13,667 nucleotides of DNA from NCBI GenBank assembly GCA_050743365.1, contig JBOGFI010000098.1:1-13667 (forward strand), given 5' to 3'. The position numbers and the translations under genes were made by a program. Positions within the stretch are counted from its first letter, which is position 1, and each line of letters opens with the position of its first letter. Under the pieces are notes generated by a model that made no database searches, was not told where the DNA came from, and saw nothing but the letters and a program-made list of their open reading frames with translations. The stretch is from JBOGFI01 sp050743365 (GTDB lineage: Bacteria; Actinomycetota; Acidimicrobiia; IMCC26256; JACDBD01). Below, piece after piece: positions 1-6,603 of the stretch.

Positions 1-867
1 GTCACATCCAACGACGGCTTCTACCGCGTTGACGTCGCCGTGCTCACGTCCCAGATCCACCCCGACGCCTGGCGGCTGCGGGTCACGGGCATGGTGGATC
101 GGCCCTACGAGCTGTCCTTCGACGAGCTGCTCCGCATGTCCTTGGTCGAGGAGTACATAACGCTGGCGTGCGTGTCCAACGAGGTGGGTGGCGCGCTCGT
201 CGGGAACGCGCGCTGGCTTGGTGTCCCGCTGCGCGAGCTGCTGACGCGCGCCCGGGTCCAACGCGGCGCGACGCAGATCGTGGGCCGCTCGGTCGACGGG
301 TTCACGACCGGCTTCCCGACGAAAGCGGCCTCCGACGGCCGCTCGGCGCTCGTCGCGGTCGGCATGAACGGCGAGCCGCTCCCGATCCTGCACGGCTTCC
401 CGGCGCGCCTGGTGGTCGCGGGCCTCTACGGCTCCGTGTCGGCGACGAAATGGCTGGAGGAGATCGAGCTCACCACCTTCGACGCGTACGACGCGTACTG
501 GGCTCGCCGCGGTTGGGCGGCGCGCGCGCCGGTCGAGACCCAGGCCCGCATCGACGTCCCCCGTGACGGTCGCTCGCTGACCGCCGGCACGGTCGTCGTT
601 GCGGGAGTTGCGTGGGCGCCCGCCCGGGGGATCGCAGCGGTCGAGATCCAGGTCGACGACAACCCCTGGGCAGAGGCCGAACTCGCGTCGGCGCTCTCCG
701 ACGACAGTTGGCGGCAGTGGCGCCTGCGGTGGGACGCACAGCCGGGCAGGCACATCTTGCGGGCCCGCGCTACCGACGGGGACGGCCGGGTCCAGACGGG
801 CGATTCCGGCGGGATCTTTCCCGACGGCGCCACCGGCCGCCACACCGTGCAAGTGAAGGTCCGGTAG
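1..867 (+). CDS. Molybdopterin-dependent oxidoreductase, sulfite oxidase family (3' part; start is outside the window)
   Basis: The frame is open from the first base and ends at TAG 865-867, so the N-terminus lies upstream. The visible 288 residues begin with the family's F-Y-R-V-D stretch, then a segment with the expected Mo-ligand cysteine in ACVSNEVGG followed by NARWLGVPL, as in sulfite oxidase and plant-type nitrate reductase catalytic domains. A further conserved stretch, LHGFPARLVVAGLYG, precedes the catalytic-domain end. The last ~100 residues (from about base 570) look like the Ig-like Mo-co dimerisation domain, with VEIQVDDNPWAEAEL and RWDAQPGRHILRARATDGDG. Members oxidise or reduce small oxo-substrates such as sulfite, or methionine sulfoxide in MsrP, usually outside the cytoplasm. 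The substrate cannot be read from sequence. The next gene starts 3 bp after the stop, so the two are probably co-transcribed. Confidence 0.9.
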   Translation, partial: VTSNDGFYRVDVAVLTSQIHPDAWRLRVTGMVDRPYELSFDELLRMSLVEEYITLACVSNEVGGALVGNARWLGVPLRELLTRARVQRGATQIVGRSVDGFTTGFPTKAASDGRSALVAVGMNGEPLPILHGFPARLVVAGLYGSVSATKWLEEIELTTFDAYDAYWARRGWAARAPVETQARIDVPRDGRSLTAGTVVVAGVAWAPARGIAAVEIQVDDNPWAEAELASALSDDSWRQWRLRWDAQPGRHILRARATDGDGRVQTGDSGGIFPDGATGRHTVQVKVR

Positions 868-870
868 CCG

Positions 871-2403
871 ATGCGATCACGACCGGCGGGTGACGTGGTG
901 GTGGGCGCGGGCCACAACGGGCTCGTGGCCGCCTGTTATCTGGCTCGGGCGGGCCGAGACGTGCTCGTCCTCGAGGCCATGAACCGCCCCGGCGGTGGCG
1001 CCCGGACCGAGGAGACCGTGCCCGGCTACCGCTTCGACATGCACTCGGTCGCCCACAACATGATCAACATGACCGCGATCCCCGACGAGCTCGACCTCGC
1101 CGGCGCCGGCCTCGACTACCGGGAGATGAACCCGTTCTCCATCGCCGTGCACGCCGACGGGCGGCGGGTGCGCTTCTTCCGCTCCATCGAGGCGACGGTC
1201 GAGTCCATCGCCGAGTCGAGCGGGGCAGAAGCCCTCGCATACCGAAAGCTCATGGAAGTCTCGGTCCCGATCGTGGAGACCGTGCTTCCCGCCATCCGCG
1301 GTGAGACGCCACTCCGGGGACTGCCGGCTCGATTGCGGGATCTCGTGCGCGTGCTGCGCCGCGAGCGACTGGATGTCGTCCGCGACCTGCTTGGCCCCTA
1401 CGGGTCGATGCTGGAGCGCCGACTGCCGAGCGACCTCACCCGCGGACCGGTCGCGGCGTTCGCCGCCCATGCGTCGGTCGGGCTGGCCCTTCCCGGCGGC
1501 TCGCTGTTCGCCTTCTGGCAGGCCGCCTACCACCTGTGCGGACAGTGGCACGCGCGGGGCGGAGCCCAGGCGCTGACCGACTCCCTGCTCACTCGGCTGC
1601 AATCCCTGGGCGGGAACATACGCTGCGACAGTCCGGTCAGCCGGATCGAGACGACGGGCGGGCGCGTCGACGCGGTCGTGACCGAAGCGGGCGAGCGCAT
1701 CCCGGCCAAGAGCGTGGTCACCGCCATCGACCCGAAGGCGGCGCTGCTGGAGTTGCTCCATCCACCACTCGCGGGGCGGCAGGGAACGGATCTCGCAGCC
1801 GCGCGCCGCGGCAACGTCGTGCAGGCGCTCGTGCACGTGGCCACCGACCGGCTGCCGCCCTACGCCAACAGCCGTGCCGGCGACTGGAACGGGCTCCAGA
1901 GCTACGTCGACAGCCTCGCCGACCTCGGCGACGGGTGGGCCGCGGCCGAGGCCGGCTTGCTCCCCGACCCGCTCCCGCTCTACGCCTTCACCACGTCGGC
2001 GATCGACGACAGCCTCGCGCCACCGGGGCACCACACCGTCTATCTGGCGTGCCCGGCCGCTCCCGCGAGGATGCGGGACGGTTGGCCCGACGGCCGCGAG
2101 CGCTTCGTCGAGGCTGCGCTGGCAGCGGTGGAAGCTCGGGCGCCGGGCTTTCGGGAGTCGATTCAAGGGATCGCCACGCGGACGCCCGACGAGATGGAGC
2201 GCACGGAGCACTGGCCCGGCGGGCACCCCATGCACCTGGACATCAGCCTCGACCAGATCGGCTTCCTCCGCCCGACTCGGGGGCTCGGCCGGCATCGGAC
2301 ACCGGTGGAGGGCCTGTCCGGTGCCGGGACCGCGCCGACCGGTGGCATCGTCGGGACCCCTGGGAAGAAGGCGGCCGAGGCTGTCCTCCGGGACCAGCGG
2401 TGA
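871..2403 (+). CDS. FAD/NAD(P)-dependent oxidoreductase, phytoene desaturase-like (PYROXD2-like)
   Basis: A 510-residue protein starting at ATG 871, three bases after the preceding stop. The N-terminus carries the dinucleotide-binding Rossmann signature VVVGAGHNGLVAACYLARAG, followed by the acidic strand end LVLEA and the PGGGARTEE segment that contacts FAD. The C-terminus has the family's second FAD contact, GAGTAPTGGIVGTPGKKAAE. Its position and ~500-residue length fit the CrtI/phytoene dehydrogenase-related group, particularly the GAGHNGL subgroup that includes animal PYROXD2, rather than genuine carotenoid desaturases. No carotenoid biosynthesis genes are visible beside it, so I would not assign phytoene as the substrate. 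The C-terminal motif reads VEGLSGAG, whereas the usual form is VEGLYLSGAG or similar, so it may lack two residues; this may be natural. Confidence 0.88.
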   Translation: MRSRPAGDVVVGAGHNGLVAACYLARAGRDVLVLEAMNRPGGGARTEETVPGYRFDMHSVAHNMINMTAIPDELDLAGAGLDYREMNPFSIAVHADGRRVRFFRSIEATVESIAESSGAEALAYRKLMEVSVPIVETVLPAIRGETPLRGLPARLRDLVRVLRRERLDVVRDLLGPYGSMLERRLPSDLTRGPVAAFAAHASVGLALPGGSLFAFWQAAYHLCGQWHARGGAQALTDSLLTRLQSLGGNIRCDSPVSRIETTGGRVDAVVTEAGERIPAKSVVTAIDPKAALLELLHPPLAGRQGTDLAAARRGNVVQALVHVATDRLPPYANSRAGDWNGLQSYVDSLADLGDGWAAAEAGLLPDPLPLYAFTTSAIDDSLAPPGHHTVYLACPAAPARMRDGWPDGRERFVEAALAAVEARAPGFRESIQGIATRTPDEMERTEHWPGGHPMHLDISLDQIGFLRPTRGLGRHRTPVEGLSGAGTAPTGGIVGTPGKKAAEAVLRDQR

Positions 2404-2431
2404 CGTCCGTGCGACCGGCCCGGGAACGGTG

Positions 2432-3733
2432 ATGGCCGGAATCCTTCTTGCCCACGTCGAGGAGCTCGCCCACGGGGATGGGCTCGCGGTGCTCGTCCGA
2501 CTCGGCCCGACGCTGGGGATCGGGATCGTGCTCGTCTGGGTCGCGCTCGCCGCTCTTCCCAGCCCGACGGGGCCTCGCGATCTTGCGAGCACGGGGGCTG
2601 CGGCCGGCTTCGGGCTCGCCGGGCTGCTGCATTTGTACCTCGTGCCGTCTCACGCGGACGAGAGTGTGGCCGCCGGCGTCCTGTTCGGGCTCGCCGGCCT
2701 CGGCGAGCTCGGGTTGGCCGGCCTCATCCTTAGAACGACCGCGACGCGCGCCCTCGCGAGCGCCGCCGTCGTCGTGATTGCCGGGCTCCTTGCCGTCTAT
2801 GCCGCGTCGCGTGTGTGGGATTTGCGCCTCGGGTTCGGCAGCGAGCGCGTGGACGCCGTCGGGATCATGTCGAAGGTGGTCGAGGTCGCGGCCGCGTCAC
2901 TCGCGTTGGTGGCGGCGAGCGGTTGGCGGCCCCGATTGCCCGCCGCAGCCGACGTGCTCGCCGCCCTTGCCGTTGCCACTGCGCTGGCCGCGCGGTCGCT
3001 CTTCGGGCTTGGTCCGGAAGCCCTGGGCGTCGCCGCCGCGGTCGGCGGTGCTGTGGCGGTGCAGTTGGTGGGCCGGTGGCGCGGCCGTGAGCTGCTGACG
3101 GCCGCTGGTGACGGCGCGCTCCTGGCGCTGGTCCTGCGGGCCGACACCCCGTGGTGGGCGCTCCTCGCCGGCGGCGCGGCCGCGTCGGCGGTGAGACTCG
3201 TCCAGCGCACACACGGCGGCGTGGTCGTCCCGGCCGTGCCCGCGGCCGCCCTCGCCGTGCTCTGGACCGTGCCGAGAGCGCGCTTCGAGATCCTGCACGT
3301 GAGCCACCCGGACGACACGCTCGCGGCGGCGTCGGCCCTCGCCATCGCTGCTGCGATGACGACGGCGGCGTGGCGGGCGGGGCGGCTGCCAATCCTCGTT
3401 GCCTTCCTTGGAGCGCATCTGGGCGCGCAGGCGCTGCGGCTATGGGCCGACCGGACCAGCCTCGAAGCGGTGGAGGTGCCCGGCTTCTCGCTGGGCCTGT
3501 TCCTCCTCGCCGCGCTCACCCTCGCGAGCCCACCGACGGTAGGGCCGCGCCTGGCCGTCGCGGGCGCGCTCGCCGTGGGGCTGCTCGACGTCGCGCTGCG
3601 GGACCTCGGTGTCGCCTACGCGCCGCTGGTCGCGCTCACGTTCGGCGGCTTGCTCCTCGCTGCGGTCGGTGCGGTCCTTCCGGAGCGGAACGCGTCCCCG
3701 GTCAGGAACTCAGCCGCTGAACCGCGCGCGTGA
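2432..3733 (+). CDS. Polytopic membrane protein of unknown function
   Basis: A 433-residue, very Ala/Leu/Val-rich protein. The frame is open further upstream, but that part overlaps the oxidoreductase gene. The ATG at 2432, preceded by a GGGAA/GGTG purine run, is the first sensible start, 28 bp after the previous stop; GTG 2429 is an alternative. About 12-15 hydrophobic segments can be counted, separated by short Arg/Asp-bearing loops. The first ~140 residues follow a pattern I associate with small actinobacterial membrane proteins: AGLLHL, then GVLFGLAGLGELGLAGLIL, then a W/SR-type loop (YAASRVWDLRLG) and VGIMSKVVEVAAASLALV. The rest is simply hydrophobic helices. No catalytic motif or known transporter signature was recognised. 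Its 3' end overlaps the convergent selenoprotein gene by 32 bp. Confidence 0.75.
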   Translation: MAGILLAHVEELAHGDGLAVLVRLGPTLGIGIVLVWVALAALPSPTGPRDLASTGAAAGFGLAGLLHLYLVPSHADESVAAGVLFGLAGLGELGLAGLILRTTATRALASAAVVVIAGLLAVYAASRVWDLRLGFGSERVDAVGIMSKVVEVAAASLALVAASGWRPRLPAAADVLAALAVATALAARSLFGLGPEALGVAAAVGGAVAVQLVGRWRGRELLTAAGDGALLALVLRADTPWWALLAGGAAASAVRLVQRTHGGVVVPAVPAAALAVLWTVPRARFEILHVSHPDDTLAAASALAIAAAMTTAAWRAGRLPILVAFLGAHLGAQALRLWADRTSLEAVEVPGFSLGLFLLAALTLASPPTVGPRLAVAGALAVGLLDVALRDLGVAYAPLVALTFGGLLLAAVGAVLPERNASPVRNSAAEPRA

Positions 3734-4346
3734 CCTCCTCGAAGGGGACGTGCATCTCGAGTGACACGTCGCGGAAGCGGATCGTCCCCGACGTGTCGAT
3801 CAGCCAGAACGAGTGCGCGGCGAACGGGCCCATGCTCCCCGGCAGGTCGTAGATCTCGAACGCCCGGGCGACGTCGGTGCTCGTGTCGGCGAGCACAGGT
3901 ACGTCGACGCCGAGGCGCTCGACCATCTCGCGTGACGTCTCGAGATCCTGGATGGAGACCGCGAAGACTTGAACGCCCTGGGCCTCGAGATCCTGCTTGG
4001 CCTGCTGCAGCTCGACCAGCTGCTCTTCGCACGGGCCTCAGCCGGCGTGTTCGTAGAAGTAGAGCAGCACGTTGCGCTTGCCCCGGAAGCCGGCGAGGTC
4101 GACGGTCTCGCCGGTGGTGGCCGGGAGTGCAACCGGTGGCGCGGGCGTGCCTTCCGCGAGTGCGGCCGCGTTCGCGGACCCCGAACCCCCGCCAGTCCCG
4201 CGGCCCCCTACGGCCACGGCCACGACCGCGACTGCGGCGGCCAGGAGAGCGGTCGCGACGGCGAGCTGGGTCCAGGTCAGGCCGCGCCGCCGCGCGCGAG
4301 GAGGTGACCTCCGAACTCGAGAGGGTGGTCGATGGGTCTTGCTCAC
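3702..4346 (-). CDS. Membrane-anchored peroxiredoxin/thioredoxin-fold selenoprotein (UxxC), read through in-frame TGA at 4038-4040
   Basis: Two minus-strand open segments lie in the same frame and are separated only by TGA at 4040-4038 (the real stop is TGA 3704-3702). Joined, they give one 214-residue redoxin. It has an Arg/Pro-rich cytoplasmic start, a membrane anchor at about residues 24-47 (TQLAVATALLAAAVAVVAVA), a Gly/Ser linker, the domain start EGTPAPPVALPATTGETVDL, then NVLLYFYEHAG-U-GPCEEQ. The domain continues through VFAVSIQDLETSREM, VPVLADTSTDVARAFEIYDLPG and HSFWLIDTSGTIRFRD. The TGA therefore falls on residue 103, the first redox residue of a UxxC pair with Cys106, where homologues I recall have Cys (LLFFQEGxMCxPCW-type). 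GTG 4346 is chosen as start because AGGG lies 8 nt upstream and it directly precedes the basic N-terminus. A standard gene caller would split or truncate this gene. It is divergent from tlpA1 and has its own operator. The alternative is a Cys-to-stop mutation or a base error. Confidence 0.82.
3999..4037 (-). promoter_or_regulatory. Candidate bacterial SECIS element directly after the recoded UGA
   Basis: In the mRNA the 39 nt after UGA fold as three stacked helices. GGCC (+1 to +4) pairs with GGCC (+36 to +39), UGC (+7 to +9) with GCA (+33 to +35), and GCAGCU (+15 to +20) perfectly with AGCUGC (+26 to +31). The apical loop is GGUCG (+21 to +25). Known bSECIS elements lie within the coding region just 3' of UGA, with an apical loop roughly 16-37 nt away and a G among the first two loop bases; both conditions are met. 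Folding was done by eye, without energy calculation. Confidence 0.65.
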
Positions 4347-4364
4347 CGGGCCGACCCTACCAGG

Positions 4365-4380
4365 CAACGACAGCGTGTAG
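4365..4380 (-). promoter_or_regulatory. Operator site 1, upstream of the selenoprotein gene (CTAC-N8-GTTG)
   Basis: Minus-strand sequence CTACACGCTGTCGTTG. It matches the CTAC-N8-GTAG element found at four other starts, with one mismatch in the right half and the shared GTCG at the end of the spacer. It ends 18 bp before the GTG start at 4346. Confidence 0.6.
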
Positions 4381-4423
4381 TTATCGGGAGGACGATGCCG
4401 GTGGGGCGGCCGGTTGCCCGTCA

Positions 4424-4439
4424 CTACACTGCGTCGTAG
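4424..4439 (+). promoter_or_regulatory. Operator site 2, upstream of tlpA1 (perfect CTAC-N8-GTAG)
   Basis: CTACACTGCGTCGTAG, extended by A and T to the inverted repeat ACTAC-N8-GTAGT at 4423-4440. It ends 21 bp before GTG 4461. TACACT inside it fits the actinobacterial -10 form TANNNT, which would place repressor binding over the promoter (inference). Confidence 0.65.
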
Positions 4440-4460
4440 TTCGCCGGAGAAGGAGTCTTG

Positions 4461-4997
4461 GTGCGCGTTCGATGGCTCGTGGTCGGACTCGCGGCCGTCG
4501 GGGTGATCGTCACCGCGGCGGGGCTCGTCGGCTCGAACCCGCCGGAGGCGCCGGACAGGGGCACACCCCGATCGGGCCGAGCCCCGGAGTTCGAGCTCGA
4601 GGACCTGCGCGACGCCGACCGGACGATCTCGCTCGCCTCCTACCGTGGCCGGCCTCTGGTCGTGAACTTCTTCGCCTCGTGGTGCGCGCCGTGCCGCCGC
4701 GAGATGCCCGCCTTCCAATCCGTCTACCGGGAGGTCAAGGGCGAGGTCGCGTTCGTCGGGATCGACAATCAGGACATCCGGTCCGACGGCCTCGCGCTCC
4801 TCGAGGAGACCGACGTCACCTACCCTGCTGCGTTCGACTCGGAGGGGAACGTCGCGCGCAACTTCGGCATCCTGGGCATGCCGACGACACTCTTCGTCTC
4901 CGCCGACGGCGAGATGCTGGAGCAGGTGACGGGCGAGATGACCGAGGAACGCCTGCTGGCCACGATCGACCGCTTGTTCACCGAGAAGAAACCGTAG
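4461..4997 (+). CDS. tlpA: TlpA/ResA-like membrane-anchored thioredoxin
   Basis: A 178-residue protein. TTG 4458 and GTG 4461 are both possible starts; GTG is preferred because AGGAG (4451-4455) then sits 5 nt upstream, against 2 nt for TTG. The N-terminus is a signal anchor (RWLVVGLAAVGVIVTAAGLVG), followed by a short linker and a TlpA-like thioredoxin domain from about residue 40 (APEFELEDL). The redox motif is WCAPC in VVNFFASWCAPCRREMPAF (Cys75, Cys78), and the cis-Pro segment is GILGMPTTLFVSADG. Members face outward and reduce disulfides in cytochrome c maturation, Sco or CuA assembly, with electrons from CcdA. Here ccdA lies about 1 kb away on the other strand. The gene is divergent from the selenoprotein, and the 114-bp gap holds one operator for each. 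Confidence 0.92.
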   Translation: MRVRWLVVGLAAVGVIVTAAGLVGSNPPEAPDRGTPRSGRAPEFELEDLRDADRTISLASYRGRPLVVNFFASWCAPCRREMPAFQSVYREVKGEVAFVGIDNQDIRSDGLALLEETDVTYPAAFDSEGNVARNFGILGMPTTLFVSADGEMLEQVTGEMTEERLLATIDRLFTEKKP

Positions 4998-5033
4998 GCT
5001 TTCGGTCTGCACGGGTCCGGGGGCAGTCAGTTG

Positions 5034-5210
5034 TCACGACGTCAACGAACAGCGCTGCGCCGACGCGCATAGCGGCCACCCCAACCTCCGACGCAGCCGC
5101 CCCCACCGGCCCCGACGTGCCTGGGCAGCGGCCCGGGCCTCGGCCTTGATCCGGCGGTCGGGTGCGGTCTTGCGCATGCGGGTCTTGGCATGCACTCGTG
5201 ACCTGGGCAT
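5034..5210 (-). CDS. Possible small basic protein, 58 residues, coupled to tlpA2
   Basis: This ORF starts at ATG 5210-5208, which shares one base with the tlpA2 stop (TGATG), and ends at TGA 5036-5034. A CGGAG lies about 10 nt before the start. The protein is strongly basic (MPRSRVHAKTRMRKTAPDR, then a KAEARAAAQARR helix-like stretch and RLRRRL), with two Cys near the end. Lys use in the N-terminal third is higher than expected for random GC-rich sequence, which hints at real coding. It matches no family I know. Against it: it is short, Arg-rich frames are common by chance at this GC, and it occupies what might otherwise be a plain 3' untranslated gap. Confidence 0.3.
   Translation of the reverse strand: MPRSRVHAKTRMRKTAPDRRIKAEARAAAQARRGRWGRLRRRLGWPLCASAQRCSLTS
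5120..5137. terminator. Weak hairpin in the gap between convergent tlpA genes
   Basis: CCTGGGC (5120-5126), loop AGCG, GCCCGGG (5131-5137): seven pairs including one G-U. It lies between tlpA1 (ends 4997, +) and tlpA2 (ends 5210, -), where a bidirectional terminator would be useful, but there is no T-tract and it falls inside the possible small ORF. Confidence 0.2.
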
Positions 5211-5833
5211 CAGGGCGGCTCCGTTCGGTACTCGTCGTTCTCGCTCGTGTACTGCTGGCCGGAGAGAACCTGGGCGCGGACGTCGTCGAGCGTCGTCGGC
5301 TGGACCGCCCCGACGAGCTTGGCCATGACGATCCCGCGGCCATCGACGACATAGGTCTCGGGCACGCCGAACACGCCGTAATCGAGCGCGGTCCGGTTGC
5401 CGGGGTCGGTGACCTGCGGGTACGTGAGGCCGAACTCATCGCGGAACCGGCGCGCCTCCTCGGCTTCGTCGTTCCAAACGATCCCGACCAGGGCGATCCC
5501 GTCGTCGGCGTGGCGCTCGGCGAACGCCTGGAGGTGGGGCGCGTCGGCGCGGCACGGCACGCACCACGAGGCCCAGAAGTTCACCACAAAGGGCCGGCCC
5601 GCGAGCTCGGCGGAGGCGAGCGTGGCGCCGTCAAGACGCGGCAGGTTGAACTGCGGTGCCGGCTTCTCGAGGAGTGGCGACCGAGCGAGCGAGGGATCGG
5701 GGTTCTGGCCGAGGTTCCGGCCCAGGACGACACCGGTCACCATCAGGACCGCGGTGCCAAGGCTGCCGACTGTCCATCGCACCGGGTGTCGGCGCCGACC
5801 CGTTTCGAGCGGAGCGTTCACACCGGTGGCCAT
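5210..5833 (-). CDS. tlpA: TlpA/ResA/CcmG-like membrane-anchored thioredoxin, partner of CcdA
   Basis: A 207-residue protein from ATG 5833. The start overlaps the ccdA end by 16 bp. GTG at 5821 would instead give a classic 4-bp GTGA overlap and a 203-residue protein; neither has a strong ribosome site, so translational coupling is likely. An N-terminal anchor at about residues 20-37 (WTVGSLGTAVLMVTGVVLG) precedes the thioredoxin domain, which opens with EKPAPQFNLPRLDGATL. The redox motif is WCVPC in VVNFWASWCVPCRADAPHL (Cys91, Cys94), and the cis-Pro segment is YGVFGVPETYVVDGRG. The FGVPETY form is typical of CcmG/DsbE- and ResA-type reductases. With CcdA immediately upstream it should receive electrons across the membrane and reduce apo-cytochrome c or copper-site thiols outside. 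It is paralogous to the TlpA at 4461 but clearly diverged. Confidence 0.92.
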   Translation of the reverse strand: MATGVNAPLETGRRRHPVRWTVGSLGTAVLMVTGVVLGRNLGQNPDPSLARSPLLEKPAPQFNLPRLDGATLASAELAGRPFVVNFWASWCVPCRADAPHLQAFAERHADDGIALVGIVWNDEAEEARRFRDEFGLTYPQVTDPGNRTALDYGVFGVPETYVVDGRGIVMAKLVGAVQPTTLDDVRAQVLSGQQYTSENDEYRTEPP

Positions 5834-6546
5834 CCGAAGCGAGCGAACTCCCGCTGCAACGGGATGAAGAAGCTGCGCCACGCCCCGGTCACGAACAGGA
5901 TCCCGACCACGACGAGCAGAACCCCGCCCATGGTCTCGACCGCGCGCCCATGGCGGCGCAGCCAGTCCACCGACCCCCGGGCCCGCTGGAAGCCCACCGC
6001 CAGCAACACGAACGGAATGCCGAGGCCGATCGAGTACAGCGCGAGCAGCGTCGCGCCCCACGCGACGGTCTCGGTCGCCGCGGCCAGCGTCAGGAGGGTG
6101 GCGAGCACCGGCCCGATGCACGGCGCCCAGCCGAAGGCGTAGGCCATCCCGAGCGGGATCGCCGCCCGGGGCCCCCGCCCCATGCGGCCGAGGTCGAGGC
6201 GCCGCTCGCGAGCGAGCCACGGGACATGGAGCGTTCCCAGCGTGACGAGCCCGAGCGCGATGATCCCCACGCCCGCGACCCGGAGGATGAGCGGCAGGTT
6301 GCGGATCAGCAACGAGCCCACGAAGGCGAACGAGGCTCCCAGCGCGGTGAACACGAGCGTGAACCCGGCCACGAACAGCAGCGCCGCGCGCAGGGTCACG
6401 GCGCGCGACTCGCGCTGGCCGAGTTCGGAGACCGGCAGCCCCGAGATGAACGACAGATAGCTCGGCAGGAGGGGGAGGCAACACGGCGACGTGAACGAGA
6501 TCACGCCCGCGACCACGGCGACCAGCGGCATCGCGACCGGGGTCAT
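5818..6546 (-). CDS. ccdA: CcdA/DsbD-type cytochrome c biogenesis membrane protein
   Basis: A 242-residue, six-helix thiol-disulfide transporter. It moves reducing equivalents from cytoplasmic thioredoxin to extracytoplasmic TlpA/CcmG proteins. Diagnostic motifs are present: FTSPCCLPLLPSYLSFISG at the N-terminus (redox Cys22/Cys23 region) and the matching second half-repeat AFGWAPCIGPVLATLLTLA. The other helices and the loop LGIPFVLLAVGF are typical. It lacks the periplasmic domains of full DsbD, as usual for Gram-positive CcdA. ATG 6546 directly abuts an operator-like element (6547-6562), so the mRNA is probably leaderless or nearly so (inference). It lies 57 bp downstream of the M56 gene, separated by a hairpin, and overlaps tlpA2. 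Confidence 0.95.
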   Translation of the reverse strand: MTPVAMPLVAVVAGVISFTSPCCLPLLPSYLSFISGLPVSELGQRESRAVTLRAALLFVAGFTLVFTALGASFAFVGSLLIRNLPLILRVAGVGIIALGLVTLGTLHVPWLARERRLDLGRMGRGPRAAIPLGMAYAFGWAPCIGPVLATLLTLAAATETVAWGATLLALYSIGLGIPFVLLAVGFQRARGSVDWLRRHGRAVETMGGVLLVVVGILFVTGAWRSFFIPLQREFARFGWPPV

Positions 6547-6562
6547 CGACGACGGACTGTAG
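6547..6562 (-). promoter_or_regulatory. Operator site 3, abutting the ccdA start (CTAC-N8-GTCG)
   Basis: Minus-strand CTACAGTCCGTCGTCG, immediately before ATG 6546. It has one mismatch from CTAC-N8-GTAG and contains TACAGT (TANNNT). On the plus strand its flank, GACGGACTGTAGTAGC, matches the copy before the small membrane gene, GACAGGCTGTAGTAGC, at 14 of 16 positions. Confidence 0.55.
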
Positions 6563-6570
6563 TAGCAACG

Positions 6571-6597
6571 ACGGCGGGGCCCGAACCCGGCCGCCGT
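6571..6597 (-). terminator. GC-rich hairpin between the M56 gene and ccdA
   Basis: ACGGCGG (6571-6577) is a perfect inverted repeat of CCGCCGT (6591-6597) with a 13-nt loop; an alternative inner GGCC/GGCC pairing is possible. It begins about 6 bp after the M56 stop, reading on the minus strand, and is followed by the ccdA operator. No T-run follows, so terminator or attenuator is a guess from position. Confidence 0.4.
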
Positions 6598-6603
6598 GGT
6601 GGC

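Noticed and set aside
871..2403. Naming the oxidoreductase crtI (phytoene desaturase)
   Set aside because: It belongs to the broader GAGHNGL group and no carotenoid pathway genes are nearby; the substrate is unknown.
3702..3926. Treating the downstream half of the redoxin as a separate 74-residue gene
   Set aside because: It lacks the start of the fold, has no ribosome site at ATG 3926, and the same frame continues without a stop back to the TGA at 4038-4040.
4347..5012. Upstream extension of the selenoprotein frame into tlpA1
   Set aside because: It is antisense to tlpA1 and crosses the divergent promoter with both operators; GTG 4346 is the sensible start.
5174..5193. GCATGC ... GCATGC inverted repeat shortly after tlpA2
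   Set aside because: Each arm is itself a 6-bp palindrome, there is no T-tract, and it lies within the possible small ORF; too weak to call a terminator.
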